From Hymenobacter terrenus (lineage in GTDB: Bacteria > Bacteroidota > Bacteroidia > Cytophagales > Hymenobacteraceae), in contig NZ_LATM01000013.1 in assembly GCF_000972495.1 (NCBI RefSeq), forward strand, positions 1-64,000: 64,000 nt of DNA. Direction: 5' to 3'. The position numbers and the translations under genes are program-made. Below the pieces are notes generated by a model. It searched no databases and was not told the origin of the DNA. It saw only the letters and a program-made list of their open reading frames with translations. Below are positions 26,948 to 35,933 of the stretch, piece by piece. Every line of letters starts with the position of its first letter. The stretch's first letter is position 1.

Positions 26948-27015
26948 GCGGACGCCAGATGAGCAGAACGTTTGAATTTCCTTTGAGCGACTTCCTAAAC
27001 AGCTCCAGTAGCTTC
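26948..27015 (+). other. Right copy of the inverted relic
   Basis: This is the plus-strand counterpart of 26336-26400 (begins GCGGACGCCAGATGAGCA and continues to GACTTCCTAAACAGCTCC). A further partial direct copy of GACTTCCTAAACAGCTTCAG is at about 26422-26442. No complete transposase gene is present. Confidence 0.4.
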
Positions 27016-27145
27016 AACATGAAATGGGTTGATTGAAATTATTTTTCAGGCCGCACACAACATTTGATTCCTGATGCTCGTTAAAGGCAAGTTCAAAGCC
27101 GCGCTTTACTAGTGTCGGCAATTTTTCCACTAACCTTTTGGTATT

Positions 27146-27442
27146 TTGAAAAAGCAACTCTTCCTTCTCGCCCTCTTGTTCGCCACTGGTGGCTACTCGG
27201 CAAGTGCTCAAACCAGCACTACCACGACTAAGCAGACCACCGTTACGCCGGCTGCTCCCGCTCCTGCTGCTCCCGCCGCAGTAGAAAGCACTCCTGCCCA
27301 GGCGCCTTCCACCACCGTGGAGACGACAACGACGACGACAGAGCCCGCTTCAACCACCACCTCTGCCCCCGCCGTAGCGGTGCCGGCCGATGCCAAGGTG
27401 AAGGAAAAGCGTAACAAGACGAAGATTAAGCCGAAAGACTAA
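27146..27442 (+). CDS. Small exported Thr/Pro/Ala-rich protein with basic tail
   Basis: 98 residues. The start is a TTG (TTGAAAAAGCAACTC), since no in-frame ATG precedes the clear signal peptide MKKQLFLLALLFATGGYSASAQ. The mature part is low-complexity: Thr runs, PAAPAPAAPAAVE and TTTTTTEPASTTT, ending in the Lys/Arg-rich VKEKRNKTKIKPKD. Similar short signal-plus-low-complexity proteins are common in Hymenobacteraceae and have no known role. A perfect terminator follows 26 bases after the stop, which supports expression. Confidence 0.65.
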   Translation: MKKQLFLLALLFATGGYSASAQTSTTTTKQTTVTPAAPAPAAPAAVESTPAQAPSTTVETTTTTTEPASTTTSAPAVAVPADAKVKEKRNKTKIKPKD

Positions 27443-27468
27443 GGCCTAATCGGCTTTTAGCCATTACC

Positions 27469-27502
27469 AAAGCCCGGCCGCAAACACTTGCGGCCGGGCT
27501 TT
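27469..27502 (+). terminator. Strong intrinsic terminator
   Basis: AAAGCCCGGCCGCAA pairs perfectly over 15 bases with TTGCGGCCGGGCTTT around the loop ACAC, directly after the small exported protein gene. Confidence 0.85.
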
Positions 27503-27817
27503 CTGTTGAATTGAGGGCCACCCAGCGCATTCAGCGACGAAATCAGCTGAACCGCGGCGCTGGTTATTCCCTGACTAGCTGCTCTTCCTGCCGGTCAGGC
27601 CCGTTAAATAATTCGATTAACTGCTAGATACTCTATCACCTAATGGCCGAACTGATAACAGTACTCGAAGATAGTTAGATGATTATCGAGTGATAAGTGG
27701 CTGGCGCGTCATTCTGATGAATTTCTTAACAGTCCGGCAACTGCCCAATGCCTAGTTTTTTGTTTTCTTAGCAGATCATCTTACCGTCCAGTTACCGCGA
27801 GTTTCATTTTCTACCGT
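27503..27817. other. Intergenic region before the LytTR regulator
   Basis: No gene is supported here. The DNA becomes AT-rich from about 27600 (GATAGTTAGATGATTATCGAGTGATAAG region), as expected of a promoter zone for the response regulator, but I cannot point to defined -7 and -33 elements. Confidence 0.35.
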
Positions 27818-28546
27818 ATGGCCCAGATTCTCATTGTTGAGGACGAGTTTATTATCGCTGAACATTTACGGTCTATTGTGGAGGGGCTGGGCCACGAGGT
27901 GGTAGGCGTAGCCGACCACGCCACCGATGCCCTGAAGCTCTTGCGCAGCCTGCCCATGATGCCCACCGTCGCCTTGCTCGACATCACCCTGCGCGGGGAG
28001 CTGGATGGCATTGACTTGGCCGGGCGCCTGCGGGCCGAGTTTGGGCTGCCGTTCGTATTCGTGACTTCCCTGGCCGACGCCGCCACCGTGGCCCGTGCCA
28101 AGCAGGCACACCCGCGGGGCTACCTCGTCAAGCCTTTCGATGAGCACGAGGTGTTCGTCGCGCTGGAAATGGCCCTGGCCGAAGCACCGGCTCCCTCCCC
28201 GCCGGCCTTGCTCACGCCCACCAGCTTGTTTGTGCGCGACCGTAAACAGCTAGTGCGGGTTGATTTTGGGGACCTTTACTGGCTCGAAGCCGATGGCAAC
28301 TACACCACCCTGCACACCCGCTCGGGTACTCGCTACACGGCCGTGGCCTCGCTCAAGCAAGTGGAGGAGCGCCTGCCGCCGGCCGATTTTCTGCGTATCC
28401 ACAAGTCTTATATCGTAGCTGTTAGTCGCATAACGATTTTGGATGGCCAGACAGTAGTGGTGGCCGGCCGGAGCATTCCGGTGGGGCGGGCCTATCAGTC
28501 GGCCCTGATGGCGCGGCTCAACCTGCTGGGTGGGCCCGTCACCTAA
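27818..28546 (+). CDS. LytTR-family response regulator
   Basis: 242 residues. The N-terminal REC domain has the acidic pair in LIVEDEF, phosphoacceptor Asp55 in VALLDITLRG, and Lys105 in GYLVKPFDEHE. From about residue 137 a LytTR DNA-binding domain follows (LYWLEADGNYTTLHTRSGTRY, LKQVEERLPPADFLRIHKSYIVAVSRI). The next gene, 207 bases downstream on the same strand, is a TPR histidine kinase of the HisKA_2 type, its most likely partner. Confidence 0.92.
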   Translation: MAQILIVEDEFIIAEHLRSIVEGLGHEVVGVADHATDALKLLRSLPMMPTVALLDITLRGELDGIDLAGRLRAEFGLPFVFVTSLADAATVARAKQAHPRGYLVKPFDEHEVFVALEMALAEAPAPSPPALLTPTSLFVRDRKQLVRVDFGDLYWLEADGNYTTLHTRSGTRYTAVASLKQVEERLPPADFLRIHKSYIVAVSRITILDGQTVVVAGRSIPVGRAYQSALMARLNLLGGPVT

Positions 28547-28753
28547 CTACGGGTCACAGGTTTTGCCACCGGGCGTGCGCAATACAGGTTGAACTCTGGC
28601 GGAATTTCTAATCAGGAATTTCCGTTCATGGCGGCTACTCGTAATCTTCGAGATGCCATTTCGGAGAATGCACTATCTTTCCCAATCCCGCACGCTTAAT
28701 CTATGGTTGGCGGCACAGCACCCGCATCAGCGAATGATAGTTAGTTTGAAACA

Positions 28754-30886
28754 ATGAGGCCACCCCGAATTCTGGGGCTATTAAAAGCGGGAGTGGTTCT
28801 GCTGGCGGCTCTATTTATGGTTCCCGCCATTCCTGTTGGAGCCCAGCCGACGGTACGGGCCCAGGTGCAGTCCCGGCTGGCCACCAGCCGAGCCACCTAC
28901 GCCACCGATACGGCAGCCAGCCGCCGCGCCGCCCAGCAAGCATACGCTCTGGCCCGCGCCGCCGGGCTCGACAGCCTGGCCGTGAGTGCCCTCATTCAGG
29001 CTGGTTTGAGCGGCGTCAATGCGCCCGAGCGGGCGGCGTGGGTAATTACCTACATGCGGGCTGCCCGTGCCCAGGCGCAGGTGCGGGGCCTACGGGCGGA
29101 GGTGGCCCGTACCTATCGCACTGAGGGCGAAGCCGAAGAAGGGCGCGGACAGTTTGCGGCCGCGCAGGCTGCATTTCGGGCCGCGCTGGAGCTGTGGCGG
29201 CAGCTCGGCAACACGCACGAAATGATGGTGGCCTACAACGACCTGGGAGTGGTTCATCGAAGCGCGGGCCAGTATCCCGAAGCAATGGAGGCGCACCTCC
29301 AGCAACTGCGGCTGTCCGAGAGTACTCACAGCCAGGTTCCCCAAATTATAGCCTTGCGCAACCTGGGCGCCCTGAGCCAGGTGCTCGACGACCTGCCCGG
29401 GGCCGTAGCCTATACCACCCGCGCGCTGGCCTTGCTGCGCGGGCAGCCCCGCCTCGATACTGTGGCACTGGTTGGGGTGCACGCTGCGCTGGGGCTTTTG
29501 TTTCAGGAGCAGCAGCGCTACCGGGCCGCCTGGCAGCACTTGCTGGCCGGCCTCCGCCTGGGGCAGCAGCTGCATACAGCCACGGCCCGCGCCGAACTGG
29601 GCTACCTGGTGCATGGGCTGGGGGAGGTGGCCTACGCCCAGCGCGACTATCGGGCCGCGCTGGGCTACTACCAACGCGCCGTGACGCTATTTGAGCAAAA
29701 TGACCAGTCCACCCCGCTGGTTTCTGCCCTCAACGCCCTAGCGCTGGCGCAGCAGCAGATGGGCCAGTGGGGGCCCGCTCTGCGCTCGGCCCAGCAGGCG
29801 CTGGCTCTCAGCAAAAAGCTCAAATCAGCCTATGGCCTGCTAGGATCCTACGAAGACTTTGCCGCCCTGAGCGCCCTCCGCTACGAGTACGCCGCCGCCT
29901 ACCGCTACCAGTTGCGGAGCCATCAGCTCAGCGATTCGCTCTTCACCGTCGAAAGAGCCGCGCAACTGGCCCATTTCACGGCCCGCTACCAGGCGGGGCA
30001 AAAAGAAGCCCAGATTCGATTGCTGCGCGGCCAAGCCGCCCTGCAAAAGGCCGAAACTCGTTGGGAGCGGTTCACCCGCGACCTGCTCGCCGTCGGGCTG
30101 CTGCTGGCTGTGGCCGCCGGGGCCGCCACCTACCACCGCTATCGTTTGCAACGCCGCACCAGTCAGAAGCTGCGCGCTGCTGAAGCCGAAAGCCGGATTC
30201 GCAATGACGAACTCGAGTATGTGCAGCAGCGGCTGCGGCGGAGTCTGAATGATAAAGAAGTGCTCCTGAAGGAGATTCATCACCGCGTTAAAAATAACTT
30301 ACAAATCGTGAGTAGCCTGCTGGCGTTGCAGGCCCAGGCGCAGAACCGATTGCCTCACGTGGTGGCGGCCCTGCGAGAAGGCCAGAACTGGGTGAAGTCC
30401 ATTGCCCTGGCCCACGAGCTGCTTTACCAGGCTGACGACCTAGCTCAGATTGATTTTCAGCAGTTTGCCGAGCAGCTGGTCAGGCATTTGCAGCGCACGT
30501 TTGCCGTGCCCGCCGTGCAGGTAACCGTGCAGGGCGAGGGGGTGTGGCTAAGCACAGATGCGGCCGTGCCGTTGGGTCTCATTGTAAACGAGCTGTTGAG
30601 CAATGCCTTCAAGTACGCCTTCGCCAATGGCCGGCCCGGTACCGTGGCCGTGGCTTTGGGCCCCGACCTAGCCGCCGAGGCCAGGCAGTACCGCCTGGTT
30701 GTGACCGACGATGGTCCCGGCTTACCACCCGATTTCGTGGTCAGCCGGGCCTCGTCGTTGGGCTTGCGGCTGGTGCAGAGTCTGGCCCACCAGCTGGGTG
30801 GGGCTCTGCATTTGCCATCCCCCGGCCAACCCAATGCCGAGTTCGTCGTCACATTTCCGGTGCCCGATGGGTCCCCAGTGGGGTAA
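28754..30886 (+). CDS. TPR-containing sensor histidine kinase (HisKA_2 type)
   Basis: 710 residues. A signal/anchor sequence (residues 1-31) leads to a periplasmic region of about 400 residues built from TPR repeats (EGRGQFAAAQAAFRAALELW, GQYPEAMEAHLQQL, AQRDYRAALGYYQRAVTLF). One membrane segment follows at about 440-462 (LLAVGLLLAVAAGAATYHRY), then a coiled coil, the dimerisation helix KEIHHRVKNNLQIVSSLLA (His509/His510), and an HATPase_c domain with VNELLSNAFKYAF (N box) and VTDDGPGLP (G1 box). It probably phosphorylates the LytTR regulator upstream; the signal is unknown. A paralogue with the same layout is at 55.8-58.1 kb. Confidence 0.92.
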   Translation: MRPPRILGLLKAGVVLLAALFMVPAIPVGAQPTVRAQVQSRLATSRATYATDTAASRRAAQQAYALARAAGLDSLAVSALIQAGLSGVNAPERAAWVITYMRAARAQAQVRGLRAEVARTYRTEGEAEEGRGQFAAAQAAFRAALELWRQLGNTHEMMVAYNDLGVVHRSAGQYPEAMEAHLQQLRLSESTHSQVPQIIALRNLGALSQVLDDLPGAVAYTTRALALLRGQPRLDTVALVGVHAALGLLFQEQQRYRAAWQHLLAGLRLGQQLHTATARAELGYLVHGLGEVAYAQRDYRAALGYYQRAVTLFEQNDQSTPLVSALNALALAQQQMGQWGPALRSAQQALALSKKLKSAYGLLGSYEDFAALSALRYEYAAAYRYQLRSHQLSDSLFTVERAAQLAHFTARYQAGQKEAQIRLLRGQAALQKAETRWERFTRDLLAVGLLLAVAAGAATYHRYRLQRRTSQKLRAAEAESRIRNDELEYVQQRLRRSLNDKEVLLKEIHHRVKNNLQIVSSLLALQAQAQNRLPHVVAALREGQNWVKSIALAHELLYQADDLAQIDFQQFAEQLVRHLQRTFAVPAVQVTVQGEGVWLSTDAAVPLGLIVNELLSNAFKYAFANGRPGTVAVALGPDLAAEARQYRLVVTDDGPGLPPDFVVSRASSLGLRLVQSLAHQLGGALHLPSPGQPNAEFVVTFPVPDGSPVG

Positions 30887-30914
30887 TTTTCATGGCGTGC
30901 TGCACTGCACGTTA

Positions 30915-30948
30915 AAAAGCCTACTCCTAGTATTAGGAGCAGGCTTTT
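30915..30948 (+). terminator. Intrinsic terminator after the TPR kinase gene
   Basis: AAAAGCCTACTCCTA (30915-30929) pairs with TAGGAGCAGGCTTTT (30934-30948) with one mismatch around a 4-base loop. With A and T runs on both sides it may serve the convergent MBOAT operon too. Confidence 0.8.
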
Positions 30949-31033
30949 GCTTTTTGAACGTGAAGGGTACCTGAAGAATCAGGAATTAACTGGATGGGCG
31001 AGTCCGGTTCAGCAGCTGCTCAGTTCAGGCCGG

Positions 31034-31258
31034 TTAAATGCCCGATTCGAGCGTCAGTTGCAAGCCAGCGCCGAAATCCAGGCCGGGCACGTAGCAGATA
31101 ATACTCACCGTAGTCGAGCCATTGGCCGGTACCGATACCGTCGGTAGAGAACGGCGCTGAAGGCCGTTGCTGGCCTGACGGCCAACGCGGTTGTATAAAG
31201 TACCTGAGACTTTTTCAAGTCCGCTTATTTTCCATCGGAGCGTGAGGCCGCGCCAGCC
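31034..31258 (-). pseudogene. Orphan C-terminal fragment after the MBOAT gene
   Basis: Immediately after the MBOAT stop codon the same minus-strand frame stays open for 74 codons and ends at 31034. It has no usable start. The peptide has coding character (GLTLRWKISGLEKVSG, LYNRVGRQASNGLQRR, TTVSIICYVPGLDFGAGL). Its end resembles that of the DUF3370-like lipoprotein in this window (VAAGATLNVPLRFFIPGL), so I read it as the leftover tail of a lost gene. The similarity is by eye and short. Confidence 0.4.
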
Positions 31259-32749
31259 TTAAAACTGAAAATAGATAAATGGCTGGATTTCGGCTGATTT
31301 CACCTGAATAACCAGCCAGATAACGGCCGTGAGCACCACCGCCTGCGTCACCACCGAGCGCCGGGCCAGTACACCTTCGAGGTGAAGCGTAAGCCCATCG
31401 GGCACGAAATGCAGCACGTAGCCCAGCGCCACTAGCGCAAATACTGGCCGGAAGGAGCCCACCACCTGCAACAGCAAATCGGGCCGCAGAGCGTGGGTAA
31501 TCTGGTAGATGACCTGGGTGGCGACCTCGAAAGTGCCGGCCCGGAAGAAAATCCAGCAGAAGCACACGAAATGGAAGGTGATGAACCAGCCCAGCAGCTT
31601 GTTGAGCCAGGTAGCCCGCGGCCGAAATACCTGCTGATACAGCTTGTCTACGGCCAGGGCCAGGCCGTGCAGCGCGCCCCAGGCCACAAACGTGAGCGAG
31701 GCTCCGTGCCAGAGGCCGCCGAGCAACATCGTCAGAAACAGATTGATGTACTGCCGGACCACGCCCTTGCGGTTGCCGCCCAGCGGGATGTAGAGGTAGT
31801 CGCGCAGCCAGGAGGAGAGCGAAATGTGCCAGCGCCGCCAAAACTCGGTGATGCTCGTGGACTGGTAGGGCGACAGGAAGTTGGGCGGCAGCCGGTAGCT
31901 CAGCAGCAGCGCGATGCCGATGGCAATGTCGGAATAGCCCGAAAAATCGCAGTAAATCTGCAGGGCGTAGCCATACACGCCGAGCAGGTTTTCGATGCCG
32001 CTGTACAGGCCGGGGTTGTCGAAAATACGCTCGACGTAGTTCAGGCTGATGTAGTCGGAAATCACGGCTTTCTTGAACAGGCCTGCTGCGATGAGCAGCA
32101 CCGCCCGGCCCATGTCCTCGCGCGAGATGAACACGCGCTTGCTTATCTGGGGAATAAAATCGGAGGCCCGCACGATGGGCCCGGCCACCAGCTGCGGAAA
32201 AAACGACACGAAAAATGCGAAGTCCCAGATGTTGCGCAGCGGCTTAATCTGACCCCGATACACGTCAATGGTATAGCTTAGGGTTTGGAAGGTATAGAAC
32301 GAGATGCCCACCGGCAGCAACACGTGCAGCATTGGCACCGGCTGCCCCGTCAGGGCCTGGTAGCCGCTGAGAAAGAAGTTGGTATACTTAAAATAAAAAA
32401 GCATGCCCAGGTTGACTATCAGGCTGAGCGTGAGCAGTAGCTTGCGGCGGGCGGGGCTGCTGGAGTCGGCAATCCAGCGGGCAAAATTGTATTCGACTAC
32501 CGTCGAAAACACGAGCAGCAGAAAGTACAGCCCGCTCGACTTGTAGTAGAAAAACAGCGAGAATGCCGTGACGTATAGCAACCGGGCCCGGTGTTGGTGG
32601 CGCAGCAGCTGGTACCCGGCCAGAAAGACCAGGAAGAGCAGCAAAAAGAACCCCGTATTGAAAATCAGGGGGCTTTTGGGGTGGTAGACGAACTGGGCAA
32701 GCAGCCGGTCGAAGTCGAGTTTATCGGTGAGGGAGCGAAGCAAATCCAT
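31259..32749 (-). CDS. MBOAT (AlgI-type) membrane O-acyltransferase
   Basis: 496 residues from ATG at 32749 (MDLLRSLTDKL); the longer frame upstream is the overlapping hydrolase gene read out of frame. It is polytopic, with the AlgI/DltB core: LLPVGISFYTFQTLSYTIDVYRG, FFPQLVAGPIVRASDFIPQ, IYCDFSGYSDIAIG and the catalytic His in GGLWHGASLTFVAWG. It ends in FIYFQF. Such proteins pass an acyl group, usually acetyl, across the inner membrane to a periplasmic acceptor enzyme. It overlaps the upstream SGNH gene by 29 bases, so the two are translationally coupled, and two SGNH hydrolases in the operon are the probable periplasmic partners. The polymer modified is unknown. Confidence 0.9.
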   Translation of the reverse strand: MDLLRSLTDKLDFDRLLAQFVYHPKSPLIFNTGFFLLLFLVFLAGYQLLRHQHRARLLYVTAFSLFFYYKSSGLYFLLLVFSTVVEYNFARWIADSSSPARRKLLLTLSLIVNLGMLFYFKYTNFFLSGYQALTGQPVPMLHVLLPVGISFYTFQTLSYTIDVYRGQIKPLRNIWDFAFFVSFFPQLVAGPIVRASDFIPQISKRVFISREDMGRAVLLIAAGLFKKAVISDYISLNYVERIFDNPGLYSGIENLLGVYGYALQIYCDFSGYSDIAIGIALLLSYRLPPNFLSPYQSTSITEFWRRWHISLSSWLRDYLYIPLGGNRKGVVRQYINLFLTMLLGGLWHGASLTFVAWGALHGLALAVDKLYQQVFRPRATWLNKLLGWFITFHFVCFCWIFFRAGTFEVATQVIYQITHALRPDLLLQVVGSFRPVFALVALGYVLHFVPDGLTLHLEGVLARRSVVTQAVVLTAVIWLVIQVKSAEIQPFIYFQF

Positions 32750-33995
32750 CCTGGAGCGCGAGGTAAAGCAAAAGGCCCTGCACGTCGTAGCCTTTGGGGG
32801 TGAAGTGAACGAGGTCGGCCTGGGCGAGGCCGCGCGCCTGCCAGGCACGCATGGAGCCGTAGCCGCCCTGCACGGCCGCGAAGTCCCAGTAGGCCAGGTC
32901 GTGCTGCTGGCAGTAGGCACGCAGCACGGTGCGCAGGCGGGCCAGGTCGGGGTTGCGGTAGCGGCGGGCGCGGTACGAGTCGGCGGGGGCAGTGAGTAGC
33001 ACGTCGGCCTGAGGGCAGCGGCGGCGCAGGCGGCTCACCAGCGTGTCGAGCTGCTGGGCAAAAAGCACGGCGTCGAAGTCCCGTTCGTAGGCGTCGTTGG
33101 TACCGAGCGAAATAATGAACAGGTCGGGCTGGAGCACCGGCATCTGCTCGAAAAACAGCGGAGCTCGGTTATAGTGGCGCACGGCCGCGCCGTTCACGCC
33201 GATGGCGTTGTAAAACAGGCCGGCCTGACCATTTTCGAGCAGCAGACCGTAGAGCAGGCCATTGGTTTGGCGGGGGCTCGTGCGGGCGGCGCTCAGCTCT
33301 ACAAAGCTGCGTAGCGAGTCGAACAGCAAAGCCGAAGCCAGGCCCGGTGTGTCGCCCGGCAGAGTGCCCAGCAGGCGACCATGGGCTTCGCGCAGCTGCC
33401 AGTCGAAGGCCGCCGGGCCGGGCTGGCGCAGCAGCGTCAGCTTGCTGAAGCGGTAGTCGGGCCCGGGCAGGGAGGGAATGCGCAGGGTAAAGGTGGCATC
33501 CAAATCGCTGGTTGCCAGTGAGAGGCCACTCAGGCCAATGGGCAGCAGGCTGTCGGGTGCGGCCAGCACGCGCCGCGCCTGCCACTGGCCACTCCGGGTG
33601 GCCGTGCGGACGGTGGGCGAGCCGTTGGTGCGGGCCACCCGGTACGGAAACACGAGGCCCCGCCCGGCGTTGCCGTAACTGCGCTGCAGTTCCTGCCGCA
33701 CCCGGCCCGAAAACTCATCAGCCTGCACGTGCGAGTCGCCGAGGTGCACCACGCTCACCCGTCTGCCGGGCGGGGGCAGCCCGGCCCAGTGCCGGGGCAG
33801 CTGCTCCAGCCGCTGGTAGAAGCGTTGCAGGCCAATCTGAGCGTTTTCAATACGGTTGGCCGACGTGTGCAGGAAGGGGTAGGCCGCTTGTAGGCTGTCG
33901 AGCCGCCCCGCTACCTGCGCCCGCGCCGGGTAGCAGATTGCCAGCAGCAAGCTGACTAGAAGCAGGCGAAAGAAGGGCAGCGACATGCGGGGCAA
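32721..33995 (-). CDS. Exported SGNH/GDSL hydrolase-fold protein
   Basis: 424 residues with a signal peptide (ending YPARAQ). Block I is VVHLGDSHVQADE (Ser88), the block III region is IISLGTNDAYERDF, and the catalytic Asp/His come from LAQADLVHFTPKGYD. This is a complete SGNH catalytic set. A roughly 100-residue beta insertion sits between blocks I and III, as in AlgX- and PatB-like acetyltransferases. It lies between the second SGNH gene (25 bases upstream) and MBOAT (overlap 29 bases). The likely role is periplasmic O-acetyl transfer or removal in partnership with MBOAT. Confidence 0.88.
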   Translation of the reverse strand: MPRMSLPFFRLLLVSLLLAICYPARAQVAGRLDSLQAAYPFLHTSANRIENAQIGLQRFYQRLEQLPRHWAGLPPPGRRVSVVHLGDSHVQADEFSGRVRQELQRSYGNAGRGLVFPYRVARTNGSPTVRTATRSGQWQARRVLAAPDSLLPIGLSGLSLATSDLDATFTLRIPSLPGPDYRFSKLTLLRQPGPAAFDWQLREAHGRLLGTLPGDTPGLASALLFDSLRSFVELSAARTSPRQTNGLLYGLLLENGQAGLFYNAIGVNGAAVRHYNRAPLFFEQMPVLQPDLFIISLGTNDAYERDFDAVLFAQQLDTLVSRLRRRCPQADVLLTAPADSYRARRYRNPDLARLRTVLRAYCQQHDLAYWDFAAVQGGYGSMRAWQARGLAQADLVHFTPKGYDVQGLLLYLALQDGFASLPHR

Positions 33996-34020
33996 AATGC
34001 GAAAATAAGGCCGGCCGTCG

Positions 34021-35532
34021 CTACGGCGTCGGAATGCTGTCGGGGCCGGCAGGGGCCGCGGGTGGCGGCGGGGTTACCGGTGCCGCCGCCGGGGTTCCGC
34101 CGGGGTGCGCATACTCGCCCATAAGGTAGGCATAGAGTAGGTTGGCTATTTTCTGGGCGCCCCGGCTATTGACGTGCGTATAGTCCTTGTTGGCCAGCGG
34201 CGGCGAGGCTTCGACCCAGCTGGTCATCGTGTTTTCGCCACCCATTGCCTGAAACAGGTTCCAAAAAGCGGCGTGGTTGCGGCGCGCCAGGCGCTGCTGG
34301 GCCGCCAGCAGCAGCGGCACGCTCGGGTCGGTCACAAACTCACCGTCGAGGCGGTAGCTTTTGTCGCTCATGCCAATGATGAGGATGCTCGCCTGGGGAA
34401 AAGCCCGCTGCATGCGGTCGACCACGCGGGTCATAGCGCGCTCGTAGAAAACGTAGTTTTTGTTGCGCGCATCGGCCACGTTCACCCCGTAGTGCAGGAT
34501 GATGAGGCGGTAATCCAGGACTTTGCCAAATGCCGCCAACTGCCGAAACGGAATGCGGGTGAGCGACATGCCGCTGTTGCCCCGGAAGGAAAAATTATCC
34601 AACGTAATGCCAGTCGGGCTTTCAAAGCTGACCCCGTACACCGGGCGCGGGCCGTGGGTGGTAAAGTCCAGTCGCAGCTGCCGGGCTGGCCGGCCTGGCT
34701 TGAGCACCAGCTCGGTAAGCGCATCGATGCCGGTGAGGGCGTGGGGCACGGTGTGCCCGTCAGTTGTCACTAGCACCTGGTCGCGGCTTGTGCCGGGGCC
34801 GTAAAAAAGGTGGGCTTCGGCAAAGCGCCGCGTCCCCGGAAAGCGTTGGCCGGCCTGGAACTGCACCCAGCTGCCGCCCACGGCCGCGCTCGTGCTGTCG
34901 GCCGCGGCCGGCACCACGCGGGGCAGGAAAACGTGCCCCGAAATTCCCAGTGGGTATGTAGCCGGCAGCTTGGGCGACACTAGGTTATATTCCTGCCAAT
35001 TAGGAGAAAACGTTTCGTGGATGGTTTCCCGAAACGCGGCCGTAACTGAGCTTATGGGCACGAAGCCCACGCCGGAGCCGCCAAATTCGGTCTGGAGGCG
35101 GTTGCGCAGGTCGCCGGTGAGCAGGTCGCCCTCAATCATCGAATCGCCGAAGTAGGCAATGCGGGTTTTGTGGCCGTCGGCCTTGGTCTGGCGCAGCGCG
35201 GCCAAAAAACTGTCGAGCCCACCCAAGTTGGCCACGGCCGGGGCAGCAGGCTTGGCTTCCGCGACGGTGGGCACCTCGGCCGAGTCAGGAGCCGCGGGGG
35301 CGGCCTTGGTGCCGCCCGCTTTGGGGGAGGGAGAGGCGGGGCCGTTGGGCGGCGGCAGAACCAGGGACGCTACCGCGGGGCGGTCTTTGCGTAGCACGTC
35401 GGCCAGCAGACGCACCGGGCGCAGCTCAACGCCACCCACCGTCAGGCCCGGTTTTAGTAAAGAAAGCAGACCCAGCAAGCCAACCGTGAGCAAAACCAAT
35501 AAGAATGGGTTTTGCGAGCGCAATAAATTCAT
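34021..35532 (-). CDS. Membrane-anchored SGNH/GDSL hydrolase-fold protein
   Basis: 503 residues. One N-terminal membrane segment (FLLVLLTVGLLGLLSLL, residues 10-26) is followed by a Pro/Ala-rich linker (60-102) and an SGNH domain: IAYFGDSMIEGD with Ser131, ILHYGVNVAD replacing the usual GxND, and the catalytic pair in NKDYTHVNSRGAQ. The C-terminus is a Pro/Ala tail. It is the first gene of the three-gene SGNH-SGNH-MBOAT operon. The domain is a paralogue of the next one, but the block III Asn context differs, so the two may divide acceptor and transfer roles. Confidence 0.88.
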   Translation of the reverse strand: MNLLRSQNPFLLVLLTVGLLGLLSLLKPGLTVGGVELRPVRLLADVLRKDRPAVASLVLPPPNGPASPSPKAGGTKAAPAAPDSAEVPTVAEAKPAAPAVANLGGLDSFLAALRQTKADGHKTRIAYFGDSMIEGDLLTGDLRNRLQTEFGGSGVGFVPISSVTAAFRETIHETFSPNWQEYNLVSPKLPATYPLGISGHVFLPRVVPAAADSTSAAVGGSWVQFQAGQRFPGTRRFAEAHLFYGPGTSRDQVLVTTDGHTVPHALTGIDALTELVLKPGRPARQLRLDFTTHGPRPVYGVSFESPTGITLDNFSFRGNSGMSLTRIPFRQLAAFGKVLDYRLIILHYGVNVADARNKNYVFYERAMTRVVDRMQRAFPQASILIIGMSDKSYRLDGEFVTDPSVPLLLAAQQRLARRNHAAFWNLFQAMGGENTMTSWVEASPPLANKDYTHVNSRGAQKIANLLYAYLMGEYAHPGGTPAAAPVTPPPPAAPAGPDSIPTP

Positions 35533-35749
35533 ACTTCAACTAGTAGCGGTTACAAAATTAAGCCGCTTACCTAGGCCAAACCCCGCAAAAAGTACTAGCT
35601 CAACTGCCTTGTGGCCTAATACATTCAGTGCTAGTGAGCAAAAAATCGAAGTATACCGGTTGTTGCTTGCGAAGAAAGCCACCTTATCAAGTTAAGCGCA
35701 AGCCACAAGTAATGACTAGCGCGTTTTGAGAGTGACTATACAAACGGAC

Positions 35750-35829
35750 GTAGCGTGGACTCTGCGAGTCCGCGCCTGAACGGACCGGCAGCATCCTGAC
35801 CACGCGCGGACTCGCAGAGTCCACGCTAC
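35750..35829. repeat. REP-like inverted pair, copy A
   Basis: A 25-base arm at 35750-35774 (core GTAGCGTGGACTCTGCGAG) recurs as its exact reverse complement at 35805-35829, with a 30-base spacer. Each arm is itself a small stem-loop (GGACTC-TGC-GAGTCC). Other copies are at 38189-38254 and 62038-62115. This is the layout of a REPIN; no RAYT transposase gene is in the window. Confidence 0.85.
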
Positions 35830-35855
35830 ACGGACATCGAAACCAAATCGTCTGT

Positions 35856-35917
35856 CTCCCCTCTCTTCTGGAGAGGGGTCGTACCCGGTAGGGCCAGGGG
35901 TGAGGTTCTCCGGCTGC
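35856..35917. repeat. CCCCTCT hairpin repeat, copy 1
   Basis: CCCCTCTCTTCTGGAGAGGGG followed by a GTAGGGCCAGGGGTGAGG tail, listed here as two parts. Near copies of the hairpin and tail are at 45595-45651, and of the hairpin alone at 45431-45467. It is an interspersed non-coding repeat of the kind common in this lineage. Confidence 0.7.
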
Positions 35918-35933
35918 GCCAATAAAACACGCT

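Larger units (their letters stand above)
35533..35933. other. Intergenic region holding two repeat elements
   Basis: The gap between the aldehyde oxidoreductase operon end and the SGNH operon start has no gene. It contains a REP-like pair (35750-35829) and a CCCCTCT hairpin repeat (35856-35917), both described separately. Confidence 0.6.
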
